This document shows positions 45,710 to 57,439 of a stretch of DNA of 64,000 nt, piece after piece; within the stretch, counting starts at the first letter, position 1; the number at the start of each line of letters is the position of its first letter. Under the pieces are notes generated by a model. That model did no database searches and was not told the origin of the DNA. It worked only from the letters and a program-made list of their open reading frames with translations. A program made the position numbers and the translations under genes. Origin of the DNA: Chloranthus sessilifolius (lineage: Eukaryota; Streptophyta; Magnoliopsida; Chloranthales; Chloranthaceae); NCBI GenBank assembly GCA_021018995.1, contig CM037586.1, forward strand, positions 150,454,060-150,518,059. Reading direction: 5' to 3'.

Positions 45710-46569
45710 TTGGCACGCCATGATGGTATTAGCACATCAATAGTACTTAACACCTCACTGAATCATTGCTCAAGAAACTGTTTATTTCACATTAGGAAAC
45801 ATATTGCACATCTTATCGTGCTTCATGCTAGTATTATTTATTATTTTATAATATAATAAATATTTGTTAATTAATTTCAAAGAAAATAAAATTTTATTTT
45901 TTATTTCTTTATCTCATGGCTTGATTTTGAGTTAATGAATTTTTTCTTTTTTTAAATAAGAGTTGATCAAAATTTTCATTTTTTGTATACAAAAGTCCCA
46001 CATTGGAAACTATAAAAAATGGTCTTTACTATGTATATTACCTTTTATTGTATATTATTGATCGACGATAAGAAGAGAAGAATGTGTGTAGCAGTGAGTA
46101 GTCACGCGCGTGTGGTGATTACCGCTTTAAGCACACACACTTAGCACCTTACCCTCACGGGTATAGTGAAATTTACTGAAACAAGGTTGGGTGAAACTTT
46201 TGGCGAAATTTCATTAATTTCAGTGAAATTACGAAATTTCACCGAAATTAATAAATCTTTTTTAATTTTTGTTAGTTATTAAATAATAAATAAAAATGTT
46301 ATGAAATTTAAATATAATTTATATTTAATATTTTTTATACTCCCCGAATTTTTTTCGAAATTCTTTGAATTTTTCTCAAAATTTATCCGAAATGACGCCT
46401 ACTAAAATATTGTCGAAAATAAAATTTGTCACTATGCTCACGAGGAGCTCTTAGGATCCCATCATAAGTTGATTTTTTTACCAAATTGATCCAACAATCA
46501 AACATTTAATAGGTCGGATCGGGATTCGGGTATAATGGATAATTAATTAGTGGGTTAATTAACCTTGTA

Positions 46570-46700
46570 GATTAAGAGGATGTGGAGCTATCGTCCATGA
46601 TTATAAAGGCGATTTAATGATTGCTATCTCTAGGTTCTTTGGTCATGTCTCAAATATAGAAGCAGAATTTAAAATTTTCGCCAAGCTACCAATCCTTGCC
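46570..46700 (+). pseudogene. RNase H fragment of a LINE
   Basis: The frame reads CGAIVHDYKGDLMIAISRFF then GHVSNIEAEFKIF, the first part of the RNase H domain found at the end of plant L1 elements. The next short element (46712) was inserted immediately after it, and the domain is not continued beyond. Confidence 0.6.
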
Positions 46701-46711
46701 CGAGTGGATAC

Positions 46712-46857
46712 TGGTATGGCATCAAATATCAGCCAATACCGATATATATCGGTTTTTCGACAACCCAATATGTATCGGCACCCCAACTCGGTATCAATAT
46801 TGGCCAATACGGCCTATATCAAGTATTGACAGATACGAATCAGGTATCAGTCGATAC

Positions 46858-46921
<64 letters not shown>

Positions 46922-47008
46922 TTAGTGCTCCGATACGTATCGGTATCGGCCTATTTGTATCGGTCCATGAAGGACCGATATCCGATGTCGGTACCCAATT
47001 TGACACTT
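46712..47008. mobile_element. short palindrome-filled MULE-like element (copy 3 of 8)
   Basis: Left end TGGTATGGCATCAAAT. Right end, read inward, AAGTGTCAAATTGGG. TGGATAC occurs at both flanks (46705-46711, 47009-47015), 7 of 9 bases overall. The interior has CGATACGTATCGG words and a (TA)n run at about 46860-46918. Confidence 0.65.
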
Positions 47009-47184
47009 TGGATACATGGCCATCCACATTCAATCGGATTCTTAATATTTAATCTAATCACTGATGGGAAATTTCCCTCCGGACTGTAAATCTTAAATTT
47101 AGCTCAACAAAGTCCTTCGTACTGCATTAATTTGGCCAATCATGTTCCTTTAATGCAAAATTTCAGTGTATTGATGTCCTGCCT

Positions 47185-47421
47185 AAGGTATCAAAAATTG
47201 GCCAATTCCGATACTATTAGTTTTCTGCCAAACCGATACATATTGGTATCTCGTATTGGTATCGCCGAACGTATCGGGAATCGCCGATACGTATCGGGTA
47301 TCGGCCGATATGTCTTGGTTTCAACTGAAATGGTAGTTTCTTTTTCTTTTTTATTTTTTTTACTTTTTAATGGCCAATATGTATCAGCTGAGGGTAAACC
47401 ACTACCCAATTTGACACCTTG
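47185..47421. mobile_element. short palindrome-filled MULE-like element (copy 4 of 8)
   Basis: Left end AAGGTATCAAAAATTGG. Right end, read inward, CAAGGTGTCAAATTGGG. Flanks GTCCTGCCT (47176-47184) and GTACTGCCT (47422-47430), 8 of 9 identical. The interior holds the CGATACGTATCGG palindrome several times. Confidence 0.8.
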
Positions 47422-47430
47422 GTACTGCCT

Positions 47431-48694
47431 CTCTCGACTAGATAATGCTTACAAGGCGACAAGCTTCGCCTTCTGATCAATTTTCATTTTAATGTTCTTT
47501 CTACTTCTTAGCTCTTCTGAGTGATGGCCATGTCAAAGCTCACATAAGCTAAGAAGCATGTTGTGTTATTGGGGTATATCCGTATACAATCTTTTTCTTT
47601 AATATATATATATTTTAAATTAAAAATAAAAAATAAAAAATTAGTAGGTTAATTCAATTCTAATGGGTCAAACAGATTGGTCAATTATTGACCGTTGGTA
47701 TAATCGTTTCTAAAAGTGTGCAACTTTTAAAATTCCAAAAATCTGAAAGGGTGCAACTATTCACCTAACTGTTAAATGGAGCAGTTGTAATCTCTGAAAG
47801 ATCTAAGCCGTTCAAACTATGATTGTTAGTGCGAAAGTCATATTGACTGTTCGAGCAGTCATATTGATGGATCAAAAAATCACTTGAGATATATAAAAGT
47901 AAATCTTTGGGCACAGATCAAGAAGTGAAGAATTTACTCTAATTTCTTTACATACTAGATCGGAATTATCTTACTTCTGTATTTGTTTTGGTACTTCATT
48001 AGAGTGAGTTTTTCTATCACGATTCAAGAGATTGGGCTCGTGAAATATCTCGTTGGAACTCTTTTGTAAACTTGAGGATTCACTCGAGTAGGGAGAGCGG
48101 AAGACATTTTAACAATAATGATTATGCATCTCGGGTCCAATTTCTCTTGCTTTTTTATCATTATTTTCATATTCTGATACTAATTTATCAACACTTGAAT
48201 CTTTCTCTTATTATTGATTGATTTAAGAAAAATTAGGCTTTATATATCTTGAGCAAATTCTTCTCCTCCTTTATATACCTTGAAGCATAATGACAAAAAT
48301 TGCCATATTTTTTAAAAATTCGTAAATAATTCCCAAATTTAAAATTCTGCAAATTAGTCCTTAATTATTCGTGAATTTTTTTAAAAGTTTGTGATTTTTC
48401 ATTTTTTTTATTTAGTTTAAATATCTTTATTTTTTGTCCGATTTTTTGTCTGAATATTTTCCCAAACTTGCCGGACTTATTTTTGTCCAAATATTTTCCC
48501 AAACTTGATGGATTTATTTTCGTCCAAATATTTTTCCGAACTGCCCATATATTATGCTGAAGCACATGACTAGCCATATCATTTGTGGAGAGGTGGACTC
48601 CAGGGATTCTTGGAAGTATATTTCGTTATAAGAATTTGAACATAAGGCCCATATTGAATGGGACTCCGAACGATCAAAGGCATCAAGGTGGTAG
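47431..48694. other. intergenic DNA, possible LTR fragment
   Basis: Around 47900-48120 the sequence has the look of a copia LTR tail (TACTTCATTAGAG, then a GAGAGCGGAAGACATTTTAACA end), but no partner LTR or duplication was found. The rest is AT-rich with a tandem GGATTTATTTTCGTCCAAAT-type duplication near 48470-48530. Confidence 0.35.
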
Positions 48695-48703
48695 TTCATA
48701 TCA

Positions 48704-49387
48704 TAGTTCAAAAACCTGAAAATTCAACTCGACTCTAAAATCAACCGGGTTGATCGAGTATGCTCAAAGACTCGAAAAAACCTCGACTCAGTCCAACTCG
48801 GTATATATATATATATATATATATATGAGAAAATTAATAATAAATAATAATATAAATATTAAAATGTAATGAATCAGGCGATGGAGATTTGGTTTCGCAA
48901 ATAACTCTGCATAGTGCGTATACTTAGCCGAATTCTTGCAAAAAAATGTAAAAAATAAATGTAACCTCTTCATCTTTATTAAAAAAAAAAGGGAATAAAA
49001 CTATGAAAGTTAAAAAGAAAAAAGAAAAAGTGAAAATACATACCTGTTGTTCTTCTTCGACTTTTTCTTCTTTGACAGTTCGACTTTAGCGTTTTAGAAG
49101 GTTGTCGGAGGTCGCTCGGCAAGGGAAAGTGGAAAGTTTGCAATCGGATGAGGTGAGATTTATAGGAGTTTTAGCTTTTATATGAAGTATTTTTCAAATG
49201 AGCATATTTGTCCTTTAAGAAACCAAAAACTACCCGCCAGTCTAAAGCTCAGCCGAGTCATCCGAAACACGACCGAGTTTCACGTCTAACTTGAAAATTC
49301 GAGTATTAAGACGTTTATCTGAATTCTAATCGAGTCGAGTTGACTCGGCTAAGTTTCGAGTGACTCGACTGAGTTTTTAAACCATGA
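48704..49387. mobile_element. palindrome-bearing MULE-like element (copy 5 of 8, long form)
   Basis: Left end TAGTTCAAAAACCTG. Right end, read inward, TCATGGTTTAAAAACTCAG. Flanks TTCATATCA (48695-48703) and TTCATATGT (49388-49396), 7 of 9 identical. Here the palindrome word is of the GACTCGAC / CGAGTCGAGT type, and a central 400 bp is unique AT-rich sequence. Confidence 0.65.
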
Positions 49388-49396
49388 TTCATATGT

Positions 49397-50374
49397 TGAG
49401 CTAAAGTGAGTCTAAAAATCACTCATTGGACGATTTGAACCATCTTATACATGAATCATTGTTCATTTACTTTAACCATCGTAATTGAAATACACCAATC
49501 AAATAGTTTAGAAATTTTTATTAGTGTGACTTTTTTTTGGGTAAGATGTGTTAATGATAGGCTGCTAGTTGAACTATATAAATTGATCTAAACATTCCAT
49601 CTCATATAGACCATACCTTTGAACCTGGCCTCTAAAATGGATGGACTTAGGATTAATAATATTATTTTGGAAACCTCAAAAATAATGATACTGTTTTGAT
49701 TTTTGAAAACCTCTCTGATTCTAAGCTTTCACTACCAATCAGCGAAAAGAAAAAATCATGCTTTGGGGAAAACTTAAAATTTTATTTTATATATATATAT
49801 ATAAAAAACACCATATTATAAAGAAATATTTTTTATTTTACTTTCCATGCATGTTAACAAACATGCCATATTTGGATAAAGAAACCGACGCTGAGGATAT
49901 AGTAATAATGATAGACTTATGATCGGAGGGTAATAAACTAATAATCACTCGAATTCGGTTCCATCCATATGAGGGCTGTTAAAGCCACCTCACTAGACAA
50001 TAGAACCTTTTTCATCCACAAGATAGATATTGAGAACATGATCCTACCATCAGAATGTCAGATGTTGATTTCAAGGTGAACTTAAACCACATTTGATGAT
50101 ACATTGTGATCATATTCACTTTTTGATGTGTGTCATATAAAATCAACATCTGATCGTCTATGATAGGCTGATGCTCTCAAGATATCTTTTCTGTAGGAGA
50201 TTGAGACCAAAAAGATTTCTATCTTTTAATTCAAAATAATCAACCATTATTTTTTAACTTCACTTAAGTGAAATGGTTGTACCCTAAGGCAGTGTGGCAG
50301 TAACACCAGGCCCTTTTGCAATGGTAATATGATTGAGTAGCGGGTGGTGGGTACAACCGTTTGCCTCTATCAAA
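49397..50374. other. MITE-derived sequence
   Basis: 49950-50285 resembles the arms of the fold-back MITE at 44608 (ATCAACATCTGA words in both orientations, end GGTTGTACCCT), but the left end is lost. No gene. Confidence 0.45.
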
Positions 50375-51000
50375 TTACTCGTAGGTGCCTAAACGGCTAC
50401 ACTGCAAGTTGTTGATAGCATTAAATCAAAACTGTAGGGGTCGTTTTTCAGTCTGATCTTTAATACAATGGATCTTGAGAGATGAGACTCATAGAGGCAC
50501 AAGTCTCAAAAAGTGACCCTAAATTCACGTTTGAGCTAGACGTGTGCCATGTGATTTTAAAGTTAATTGTTTAAGATTTGTACCACATATAATGAAAAAT
50601 TAACAGCTTTATGGTAAGCTCATAGTCTCAAATTTCATCATGTAAAAGATTGGAATGAAAATTATTATCACCCCCATTCGATTCAATGTGATCAATGATT
50701 TTCAGTATAGGCGCCTAATAATCTGGTGAGCGACATTACATCCACTCTCACAAATATATTTTCGTATGTAAATCCTTTATTCCAGCCTACCAGAATATTA
50801 GTGGGTGCCTTAACTAAAATCTGTTAATCATCTTAAATCAGATGATAGTGATGCTTTTTCAATCTTTGACCAATGGATCTTGAGACCATTGGGCATGCCA
50901 TCAAATGGTCAAGCTTCTGATTACACTTGGCATAGATTCTAAAATGTGACTCTAAAATTAGGTTTAAGCGTGATGTGTGCCATATGATTTTAGAGCCATG
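50375..51000. repeat. two diverged direct repeats of a MITE-like unit
   Basis: The segments 50375-50580 and 50800-51000 share a series of blocks in order (GTGCCT-AAC, AATGGATCTTGAGA, CTCAAAA/CTAAAA-GTGAC, GTGTGCCATNTGATTTTA). Probably two copies of one element, close upstream of the ankyrin gene. Confidence 0.55.
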
Positions 51001-51407
51001 TGCCACGTGGAATTAGAAACTGTCTCATGGCACGCCATGTTCTAAAGATTCATTCTTCGGAAGAAACATCGTCTGATTTAAGGGGTCAACGGGCTTTAGT
51101 CAATATTATGGTAGGCGCAAATAGAGATACTTCAAATCGATTAACACCCAATATTTCTCCCTTCCAGCTTGTAGAGAGAAAGATAGATTGATGGAAACGA
51201 TTGGTTGACGTTCTGCTGGTTTAACAACTTCAAGTCGAGACGAGTAGCTTTCAAAGTAAGTCAGTCGTTTTATTAAAAAAAAAAAGAAACCCTTCAACGT
51301 TCAAACGATGGAGATAACTGAAGCCCTATACCTAATTTCTTCTCCTGTTCTCAAACAAAACCCCGTTGAAGAAGAAGAAGAGGGCAAACTAAACCCTAAT
51401 TTCTCCC
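51001..51407 (+). promoter_or_regulatory. 5' flank and leader of the ankyrin gene with an upstream ORF
   Basis: No clear TATA box. An ATG at 51308 opens a 66-codon frame that overlaps the start of the main coding frame (to 51508) in another phase. If it is transcribed, it could reduce translation of the main frame. Repeat-derived DNA reaches to about 51000, leaving a promoter region of a few hundred bases. Confidence 0.4.
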
Positions 51408-51699
51408 ATGGATGTCAAACCACATCGGCTCCTCACTCATCGGAGCTTCTTCTCTGCTGTCCGATCAGGCGACCTCGACTCTGTCAAGCTTCTTCTCGAG
51501 GGAGATGATCGAGCTTCGATCTCTGCACTAGTCGCTTCACAAAACGAAGCCGGCGAAACAGCCCTTTATATCTCAGCAGATAACAATCTTGAGGAGATTT
51601 TTAACTACTTAGTCAACTTCTGCGATTTCGAAACGGCCGCCATCAAGTCGAGTTCTGGGATTAATGCGTTGCACGTCGCTGCCAAGCGCGGGAACTCTG
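51408..51699 (+). CDS. ankyrin-repeat membrane protein (At2g01680/ITN1-like), exon 1
   Basis: The ATG at 51408 starts MDVKPHRLLTHRSFFSAVRS, followed by the first ankyrin repeats (GDLDSVKLLLEGD, NEAGETALYISADNNLEEIF, GINALHVAAKRGNSG). The start is chosen because it matches the usual N-terminus of this plant family. The exon ends at a good donor (CTG|GTGAGTT at 51700) in phase 1 and joins the exon at 56956 without a frame break. Family members have N-terminal ankyrin repeats and a C-terminal membrane domain at the plasma membrane. ITN1 affects salt tolerance and ROS signalling in Arabidopsis. No stops or frameshifts are seen, so this looks like a real host gene. Which paralogue it is cannot be told from two exons. 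Confidence 0.88.
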
Positions 51700-52072
51700 G
51701 TGAGTTCTTTTATTAAATGTTTTGGCAGTTTGGATTAGTTGATTATGTTTTTATATGTAGTTTTAATTAGTTCTTTGTTCAACGTGTGAAGTTGTGTTTG
51801 ATTTACTTCAATTTTTAGAATTAGAGTTTAATTGTTTTGCTTTACTTGATAAAATTGAGATAAGGTTGGATACTTAATTAGTTCAAAAAATCAAATAATC
51901 TTGGCCATGACTCGGAATATTGTAAAAGGCTAATTGTATAAATAAATAAATACTTAATTACTGGCGCCTAAGTTTTAGCTGTCGAATCCTGTCAAAGGCT
52001 AATTTTCACCGATTTGCTTGGGCATTGTTATCTCTCGTAGTTAGCTTTTGACATGATCGTTGTCCTAAAAGA

Positions 52073-52326
52073 AAGGTTTAAAATGTCAGCAGTATTTACT
52101 TATCTGATGAGACCGTTATGATATAGAGAATCCTTATACCGTTTATACTGCTGGTACAAAAACTAGATGTATATCTATACCTGTATAGTCCTCTATTTTT
52201 ATCAATTTATATATTTTATTTGAAATTAAGATATCAATGTATCAGTATATACCGGCCGGTATAAATGGTATATACTAGTTCCGGCTGTGGCCGGTATTTG
52301 TGGCGAGAGCTAGATTATAAACCTTG
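52073..52326. mobile_element. short palindrome-filled MULE-like element (copy 6 of 8)
   Basis: Left end AAGGTTTAAAATGTCAGC. Right end, read inward, CAAGGTTTATAATCTAGC. Flanks CCTAAAAGA (52064-52072) and GCTAAAAGG (52327-52335), 7 of 9 identical. Its palindrome word is of the TATACCGGCCGGTATA type. Confidence 0.72.
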
Positions 52327-53924
52327 GCTAAAAGGCTTTGGGTGAGCTTCATAATCTTATGATGGCAGTGACTTCACATTAATCCTTTCTATATAATGTT
52401 GGAAATACAAATGTTGTACACCTCAAGTAGATTTTTTTGTAATACTTATTAATGAAGCCTTTGAGACTCAAGAGGCATCATCACATACGAAGCTCCGTTT
52501 TTTAGCCACCAAATTCTGTCGAAAGCCGACTGATATGGATTTTTGGGTACTTGAAATCTGAGATTGTTGATGGGGTTCAGTGACTATAAGATGCTTATTA
52601 ACCTTTTGATGCCTTTGAGGAAATTCGATCACTTCGAAAATATATGAGGGTGTTTTTTGCCAATTTGGATCTTTTTAGTATCTGACTTTGAACTTGGTAT
52701 TGAATTATTATTCATGCATAGCATTTTCTAATCAAAACCCTATGATTTACGATGTGAATCGTATGATTCAAATCAAAATGCAGGGTCTGTGATATGGTTA
52801 ATGTAAAATTAATATGAATCATACATTTATTGAGTTGTGTGATTCGATTCAAATCCTGCAATTCATATGAATTTATGATTTAATTCATGCCGGCTTTCAC
52901 AGTCACAGTTTGATCGTGAACCTTATTTTTCAATTTTTTCACTTTTACGTTTTTTTAAAAAATATTTTGAAAGTTTTTTTAACATAAAAATAAGTTTAAA
53001 GGAACAAACTCATAAAAATTAAAAAATTTCTAGTTTTTGCCTTCTTCAAAAACCTTTGCTTGTTTTTTTTAACATTTTTGTAATACAGACATGAATTTGG
53101 CTCCCGTTTATTGCAAATGTTATCTTATGTCAAGGGATATCGAAGGGACTAGTGATATCGAAGTTTGGAGGTCTCTACTGGACAACACGTATCAACCAAA
53201 TTTTTTTTTCATGTTTCAAGTAAAGGATCCATTATCTATTTTTAAATTCTCTTTGCTATAGATTGGTCTCTAAAGAACTTCATGATTGAGCTTTATAGAG
53301 AAGTTTTATATCAATATGCACTTTTTAATGAGTGATGATTGATGTTGAGGAGGAAATGAAAGAGTTCAATTATAATTTTGTACATTTATATCAATGTATT
53401 TTTTACTATACTGACATGCTTTATAATTGATCTTCAATCAGGCATATTTTGCTTACATTTTATATGGTTTGTGAATGAAGTATCATGCTATATAATTGAT
53501 TAAGGGCATCTTTGAATGTAATTCATTTTTCTAGATTTACTAAATAATTTTCAGATTCTTTTCTTACTAAATCAAAAAATTGTTATTAATCTTACGATTC
53601 AACCACTTAACGATATGATTTGATTCCTTCAAAATCCAAAACGATATTACAACATAATTCGCTCTTGACAACATTGGTGCATAGTAAAAATATATTTCAC
53701 ATTGGTCCCTCATTTCTTTGCTTCTACCATGGCCCCGCCTCACATAGATCAACATTGCTTCTCTGTCAAGCATGTCATGAGGGAAGCAAACTGATGCTGA
53801 GAAACTTGCTAAGGAAGGAGCTGAAAGAGAGCTTCTATGAATACGGGATAATATGTCTATTTAATCACTAGTTTGATTGCCATTGTTTAACTTGTAGAAA
53901 CAGATTGCTCTCTCTATGGATCTG

Positions 53925-54760
53925 GGCTTGAGGATACCATTAGCTTGTTCCCTAGAGATTTAGAGAAAGGGAGAGAGGGAGAAGCGAAGTATTAGTCCCT
54001 TCAATTCATCAACAAAATCAAGCTACTATTGAGAGAGCAAGCAGCTTTCACTAGAGTTTCAATTACCACTTTCTTAAACTCAAGAAGAAGGTTTTTTAAA
54101 ACATTTCATTTACCATTGATTTTATTCTTATTACAATAGTATTTATAATAAAAGATGAAGAAGCCTACAAAACACGCTATAGTTTCCTAAAAAGCTAAAC
54201 AGCTAATAATAATCTCCAAAGTAAATAGAGGTTAAATATTCAAGGTCAACACTCTTGTATAGTTGTATTTTCCCTCATAGAAGTCTCCTTATTACTATTG
54301 TGTTTTATCTAAAGCAAACTCCTAACTAATACTTAGCTAGGAAAGTCAAAAGAAAAATAAAAACCAAGTCAGCCTTCTATTGTTTTTTTCCTAATTCTAA
54401 AAAAACTCTCAAATGTTGCAAAGTTAGCTCACGTGGTCAGTTAAGTGATCACACGGTGGCAGTTTCACATGATCACTCAACTGATTACATGCCACCTGAG
54501 TAACATTATTTCAAGCCCCCTTTTAAACCTGTTCTGGGCCCCTTTAATCAGCTTCTTTTGGGTTTTTTAAAAAGGCCCATCAAAGCTCTTTTCCAACAGC
54601 AAGTTTCCTCCTTTTAACAGGCCTGTTATGGCTCTCTTTTGGGGGGTTTGAATAGCCTAGAAGCAGTCCATTTACAGAGCCCTCTTCTTCTTCTTCTTTG
54701 ATTCCAGGTTTGCAATCACAACCCATGTATCATGCAACTCCAAGGTACATCGAACCTTGG
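53925..54760 (-). repeat. LTR-like repeat, copy 1, in intron 1
   Basis: Aligns with 55260-56770 through a long series of blocks (AATCAAG, CTCAAGAAGAGG/AAGG, GGTCAACACT, GATCACACGG/GATCACGTGA, GGCCCCTTTAATCAG, CAGCAAGTTTCCTCC). A GATACCA word at its left edge resembles the reverse of a tRNA-Met primer site, which would make this a minus-strand copia LTR. Confidence 0.5.
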
Positions 54761-55259
54761 CATATGTCTTTATCCAATGTCTCTAGTAGCATCCTAGTTA
54801 TCGCCATCAGTTGCACTAAGAATGAACTTCACATAAATCAGTGAACAGATTTAGGCTTTTGATACCATCTGGGCCTCCATTGAGCCTTTGATCGACAATT
54901 AGGATTTGATGTGATTATTCGACAACAACTTGATCTTCATCAAACTGTTGATCTTCTGTTAGGAGTTGATTTGAGACTTTGACACCACAAACATCTTGAT
55001 CCATCCATTGATCTTCCATGTCATCCCCATCGTCCAATCGATCCATCCATTGATCTTCTACGATGAGCTTGTCTAATGCATCTCCACCATTCAAGTCCCT
55101 ATCTTGCCCATTGATATTTCATTATAAATTACTCTGATGTATTTCCTCCATCCAAATAGTGACTACGTCCATTTATTTTCACTAGGACTAGTTACAAGGC
55201 GTCTCCATCATCTGAAATATTATCTAGTCATTGATGTTTCCGGGGAGTTGATATAATTC

Positions 55260-55626
55260 TCTGATATGACCTGATGTGATATTAGAGGAAGAATATCAGA
55301 ATTAAGAAGAGTAGAAGTGAAGTCTTAGCAGCATCCTTCGATTCACCAACACAATCAAGGCACAAATAGAAAGACAAAGCAACTTTCAGTAGGGTCTCAA
55401 ATTCTCAAACTCAAGAAGAGGTTTTAAAAAGATAAATTTCGTTTACAACGGTATCTATAATCAAAGGTAAATTTACCTCTATTACTGATTAAAAAAATAT
55501 ATAAGATAAATTTACCTTCGAAACGCCCTATTGTTCCTAAACAACTAAATACCTAATAATGAATTCATAAATAAATAAAGGTGGTCAAATATTCTAGGTC
55601 AACACTAGTATTTTCCCGCATAGAAG

Positions 55627-55664
<38 letters not shown>

Positions 55665-56770
55665 GTTTCCTATTAAAAACAGACTCATAAATAAAAATAA
55701 AATATCTATCTAAAACATAACTAGGAAAGTCAATCTTCTATCATCTATTTTACCTGATTCGGAAAAATCTCAGAGATCTTGCAAAGTTACCTTCACATGA
55801 TCATTTAACTGATCACGTGATGGCTTAAGTTTAGCGTGATCACGTGGCACTTAAGTCAATCATTTCAGGCCTCTTTATAAGTCTGTTTTAGGCCCCTTTA
55901 ATGAGATTCTTTTTGGGTCTTTGAAAATTTTCATTAAAGATCTTTCCCAGCATAGTGATAAAATTGGAGGTTGTGAATAAGTTGCCAAGGCAAAAATTCA
56001 GAAAAAGAAAATCGGCAAATTTCAGCAAAGTTGGGAAAAAATCTGGGAAAAATGGTGAAAATCGGCAAAGTCAGGAAATAATTGCAATAAATTGACATTA
56101 ATTCAAGGGAGCTAAAACTTACACACAAGATTTGTACCATGGCACATGGTTAAAAAGAAAGACTTTGTTATTTTCAGAATTTGTGCCACATGGAACACCA
56201 TCTAAGCCATCTGATTTGATGAACACAATATCAAGATCTTTGAGGCCAAAAATTGGTATGAAACGTGATCTCTGTCATCTTATTCAATATAGTTAAAGAC
56301 TGTCATCTGAGTCAATGATTGACTCTAACAAATCAGATGATAGAGATCATGGTTTCGTGCCAATTTTTGTCTCAGAAGATCTTTACATCATGGTCTTCAA
56401 ATCAAACGGCTTAGATGGTGTTCCACGTGGCACAAATCCGAAAATTACAAAGTCTTTCCTTTTAATCATGCCACGGTACAATCTCGTGTGCAAGTTTTAA
56501 CTCCCTTAATTCAATCCCAGCTTACCCATAAAAATATTGCAATTTATTTGTTTAATGTATAAATCACGCGATTAAAACACAACTTGTTCAAAAAGTCACC
56601 AATTATTGTCACTATGTTCCCAAGCAGCAAGTTTTTTCCTTTAACCGGCCTGATAAATAGTCATTAACAGCAGGTTTCTCGCTCAAATCTTTTAGCTTAT
56701 CTGGCCTCAACTCCTTTTTTTTCTTCTCCTTTCTTCTTTTTTTCCAGGTGTGCATCACATGCAAATATGT
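55260..56770 (-). repeat. LTR-like repeat, copy 2, split by a fold-back MITE
   Basis: Diverged copy of 53925-54760 in the same orientation, interrupted at 55951-56616. It contains a CT microsatellite at about 55630-55663. Confidence 0.5.
55951..56616. mobile_element. fold-back MITE with long hairpin arms
   Basis: Ends CATAGTGATAAAATTGG and, read inward from the right, CATAGTGACAATAATTGG. Flanks TTTCCCAG and TTCCCAAG are one indel apart. Inside, 56097-56280 and 56328-56515 are inverted copies of each other over about 185 bp with few mismatches, separated by a loop of about 50 bp. A transcript through it would form a long stem. Confidence 0.8.
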
Positions 56771-56955
56771 AATGTCTTGAGGGGCAGTAAGAAAGAATTT
56801 TTCTTGAAAATATTTACTATTTAGGACATGAAAATTGATTACTAAATTGGCTAATATTAAACACTTTTGAAAGTTGCTGATTCCTCCATTTATTGGAGCT
56901 GTATGTAGATGATCTTCAGTATGATTGGCATGTGAACCATTGATAATGTGTGCAG

Positions 56956-57365
56956 GGATTGTGAAAGAACTTTTAAATCGGTGGCCTCTTCTTTGTAAAT
57001 TATGTGGCCCATCAAACTTTAGTCCTCTTTATTCAGCTGCAATTCAGGATCACTTGGATGTAGTGAATGCGATATTAGATGCAGATGAGAGCTCAGCAAG
57101 GATTTTAAGAAAAAATGGGAAAACTCCATTGCACACAACTGCTAGAAATGGTTCCCTTCGAATAGTAAAAGCACTTTTGGACAAAGATCCTGGAATAGTT
57201 TCCTTCAAAGATAAGAAGGGCCAAACTGCACTTCACATGGCTGTAAAAGGTCGCAATCCTGATGTGGTAGACGAGTTACTGCAGATTGATCTTTCCATAC
57301 TCAATGAACGTGATAGAAAAGGAAATACAGCCTTTCATACAGCCACAAGGAAATGGCGCTCAGAG
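56956..57365 (+). CDS. ankyrin-repeat membrane protein (At2g01680/ITN1-like), exon 2
   Basis: Begins after the acceptor GTGTGCAG (56948-56955) with GIVKELLNRWPLLCKLCGPS and carries at least four ankyrin repeats (SPLYSAAIQDHLDVVNAIL, GKTPLHTTARNGSLRIVKAL, GQTALHMAVKGRNPDVVDEL, GNTAFHTATRKWRSE). It ends at a phase-0 donor (GAG|GTATTA at 57366), the position where the related Arabidopsis gene also has an intron. With exon 1 this makes 234 codons. The expected third exon (last repeats, linker and membrane segments) is absent up to 64000. Either it lies beyond the window behind a repeat-filled intron, or the gene is truncated. Both exons being intact favours the first. Confidence 0.88.
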
Positions 57366-57439
57366 GTATTATATCCCTATCTCGATGTTAGTTAAGATCT
57401 TTTTGTACAAAAACTTTCTGCTTTTACTGGTCAGGGATC

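Larger units (their letters stand above)
51700..56955 (+). other. intron 1 of the ankyrin gene, 5.3 kb, repeat-filled
   Basis: A phase-1 intron with a GTGAGT donor and TGTGCAG acceptor. It holds a palindrome-filled MULE-like element (52073-52326), two diverged LTR-like repeats (53925-54760, 55260-56770) and a fold-back MITE (55951-56616). The stretches 51700-52060 and 52340-53900 show no repeat I can name and may be original intron. Confidence 0.8.

Noticed and set aside
46150..46440. Another palindrome-filled short element based on GAAATTTCAGTGAAATT words
   Set aside because: The word pattern is similar, but no paired ends or 9-bp duplication could be found.
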